NCBI GenBank assembly: GCA_030606525.1
Contig: JAUWGG010000077.1
Coordinates: forward strand, 1 to 5,839
Direction of reading: 5' to 3'
Length of the DNA stretch: 5,839 nucleotides
Origin: Methanobacteriota archaeon
GTDB lineage: Archaea; Thermoplasmatota; Thermoplasmata; JAUWGG01
The translations under genes were made by a program, and so were the position numbers. This document shows, in pieces, positions 5,564-5,839 of the stretch (within the stretch, counting starts at the first letter, position 1; each line of letters begins with the position of its first letter). A model generated the notes under the pieces. The model saw only the letters and a program-made list of their open reading frames with translations. It did no database searches and was not told where the DNA came from.

Positions 5564-5839
5564 ATGATAGATGAAAAGAAGATCGAGAAATTAATGAGAA
5601 AAAAGGGTCTTACACTGCCCAGAGGAGATGTGTACATAATAAAAGAGCGCTGCAAGGGATGTAATCTCTGCATTGAGTATTGTCCGAAAGGTGTTCTAAT
5701 AGAATCTGAAGAAATAAATGAAAAAGGATATCACATTCCAATGCTTGTGGAGGAACCTCCTTTAAAGGTCTGTGTGAACTGCGAGTACTGTATGTACATC
5801 TGCCCAGAGTTCGCTATATTTACCAAGGAGTATAACGAG
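5564..5839 (+). CDS. korD: 2-oxoacid:ferredoxin oxidoreductase delta (ferredoxin) subunit, KorD-type, 3' end missing
   Basis: The first 92 codons of a small ferredoxin-like subunit, open to the right edge with no stop. Two [4Fe-4S] motifs are visible: C30-x2-C33-x2-C36-x3-C40-P followed by KGVL, and C70-x2-C73-x2-C76-x3-C80-P followed by EFAIF. KGYHIP between them and the EFAI ending of the second motif are typical of the delta subunit of 2-oxoglutarate synthase (KorDABC), which carboxylates succinyl-CoA to 2-oxoglutarate with reduced ferredoxin, or runs in reverse. A 2-oxoisovalerate or pyruvate oxidoreductase delta subunit is the main alternative; the alpha and beta genes beyond the edge would settle it. 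The roughly 28-residue stretch before the first cluster motif supports ATG 5564. The preceding AAGGT at 5552-5556 is a weak ribosome binding site. The 27-base gap to the flavoprotein gene contains no terminator-like hairpin, so cotranscription is likely. Confidence 0.82.
   Translation, partial: MIDEKKIEKLMRKKGLTLPRGDVYIIKERCKGCNLCIEYCPKGVLIESEEINEKGYHIPMLVEEPPLKVCVNCEYCMYICPEFAIFTKEYNE

Noticed and set aside
5534..5566. TGA between the flavoprotein and korD genes, which are in the same reading frame, as a recoded codon giving a fusion
   Set aside because: Sharing a frame happens by chance one time in three; korD has its own ATG at the proper distance from its first cluster motif, and I see no hairpin resembling a selenocysteine insertion element.
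5533..5574. 13-codon open frame starting at an ATG overlapping the flavoprotein stop
   Set aside because: It has no clear ribosome binding site or recognisable feature and overlaps the korD start in another frame; most likely chance.

Overview
This 5.8 kb window is a densely packed, single-strand (+) gene cluster. It reads as redox metabolism of a strict anaerobe, most likely an archaeon. The evidence for Archaea is indirect. Several starts are preceded by GGTGA-type ribosome binding sites. Arginine is mostly AGA/AGG and isoleucine often ATA. The proteins resemble those of methanogens and related uncultured lineages (Mvh hydrogenase, HdrB/HdrC, TfrA-like flavoprotein, KorD). I cannot name the organism, and an anaerobic bacterium with the same gene set is not excluded.

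Layout, left to right: (1) the C-terminal 133 codons of a [NiFe]-hydrogenase small subunit (mvhG), cut by the left edge; (2) the hydrogenase large subunit (mvhA), overlapping mvhG by 8 bases; (3) a short HdrC with two [4Fe-4S] motifs; (4) HdrB with two CCG domains; (5) a 228-residue iron-sulfur protein with one [2Fe-2S] and two [4Fe-4S] motifs, resembling SdhB/FrdB or the N-terminal half of TfrB; (6) a 550-residue flavoprotein of the fumarate reductase/succinate dehydrogenase family; (7) the first 92 codons of a KorD-type ferredoxin subunit of a 2-oxoacid:ferredoxin oxidoreductase, cut by the right edge. Gaps between genes run from an 8-base overlap to 27 bases, and two ribosome binding sites overlap the preceding stop codon, so genes 1-6 and probably 7 form one operon. 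I see no promoter, terminator, RNA gene, repeat, CRISPR array or mobile element, and no non-coding stretch over 30 bases.

How the genes may work together: Mvh takes electrons from H2, and in methanogens it passes them through MvhD to HdrA, which bifurcates them between HdrBC and ferredoxin. Neither mvhD nor hdrA is in this window; upstream is the expected place. Here the HdrCB genes run straight into a fumarate-reductase-like pair, then into a 2-oxoacid oxidoreductase gene. This suggests (inference) an H2-driven fumarate reductase that may use HdrB either as the thiol/disulfide module of a split TfrB or as a relay. The succinate and possibly the reduced ferredoxin would feed 2-oxoglutarate synthesis in a partial reductive TCA pathway. 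This arrangement is the most interesting thing in the window.
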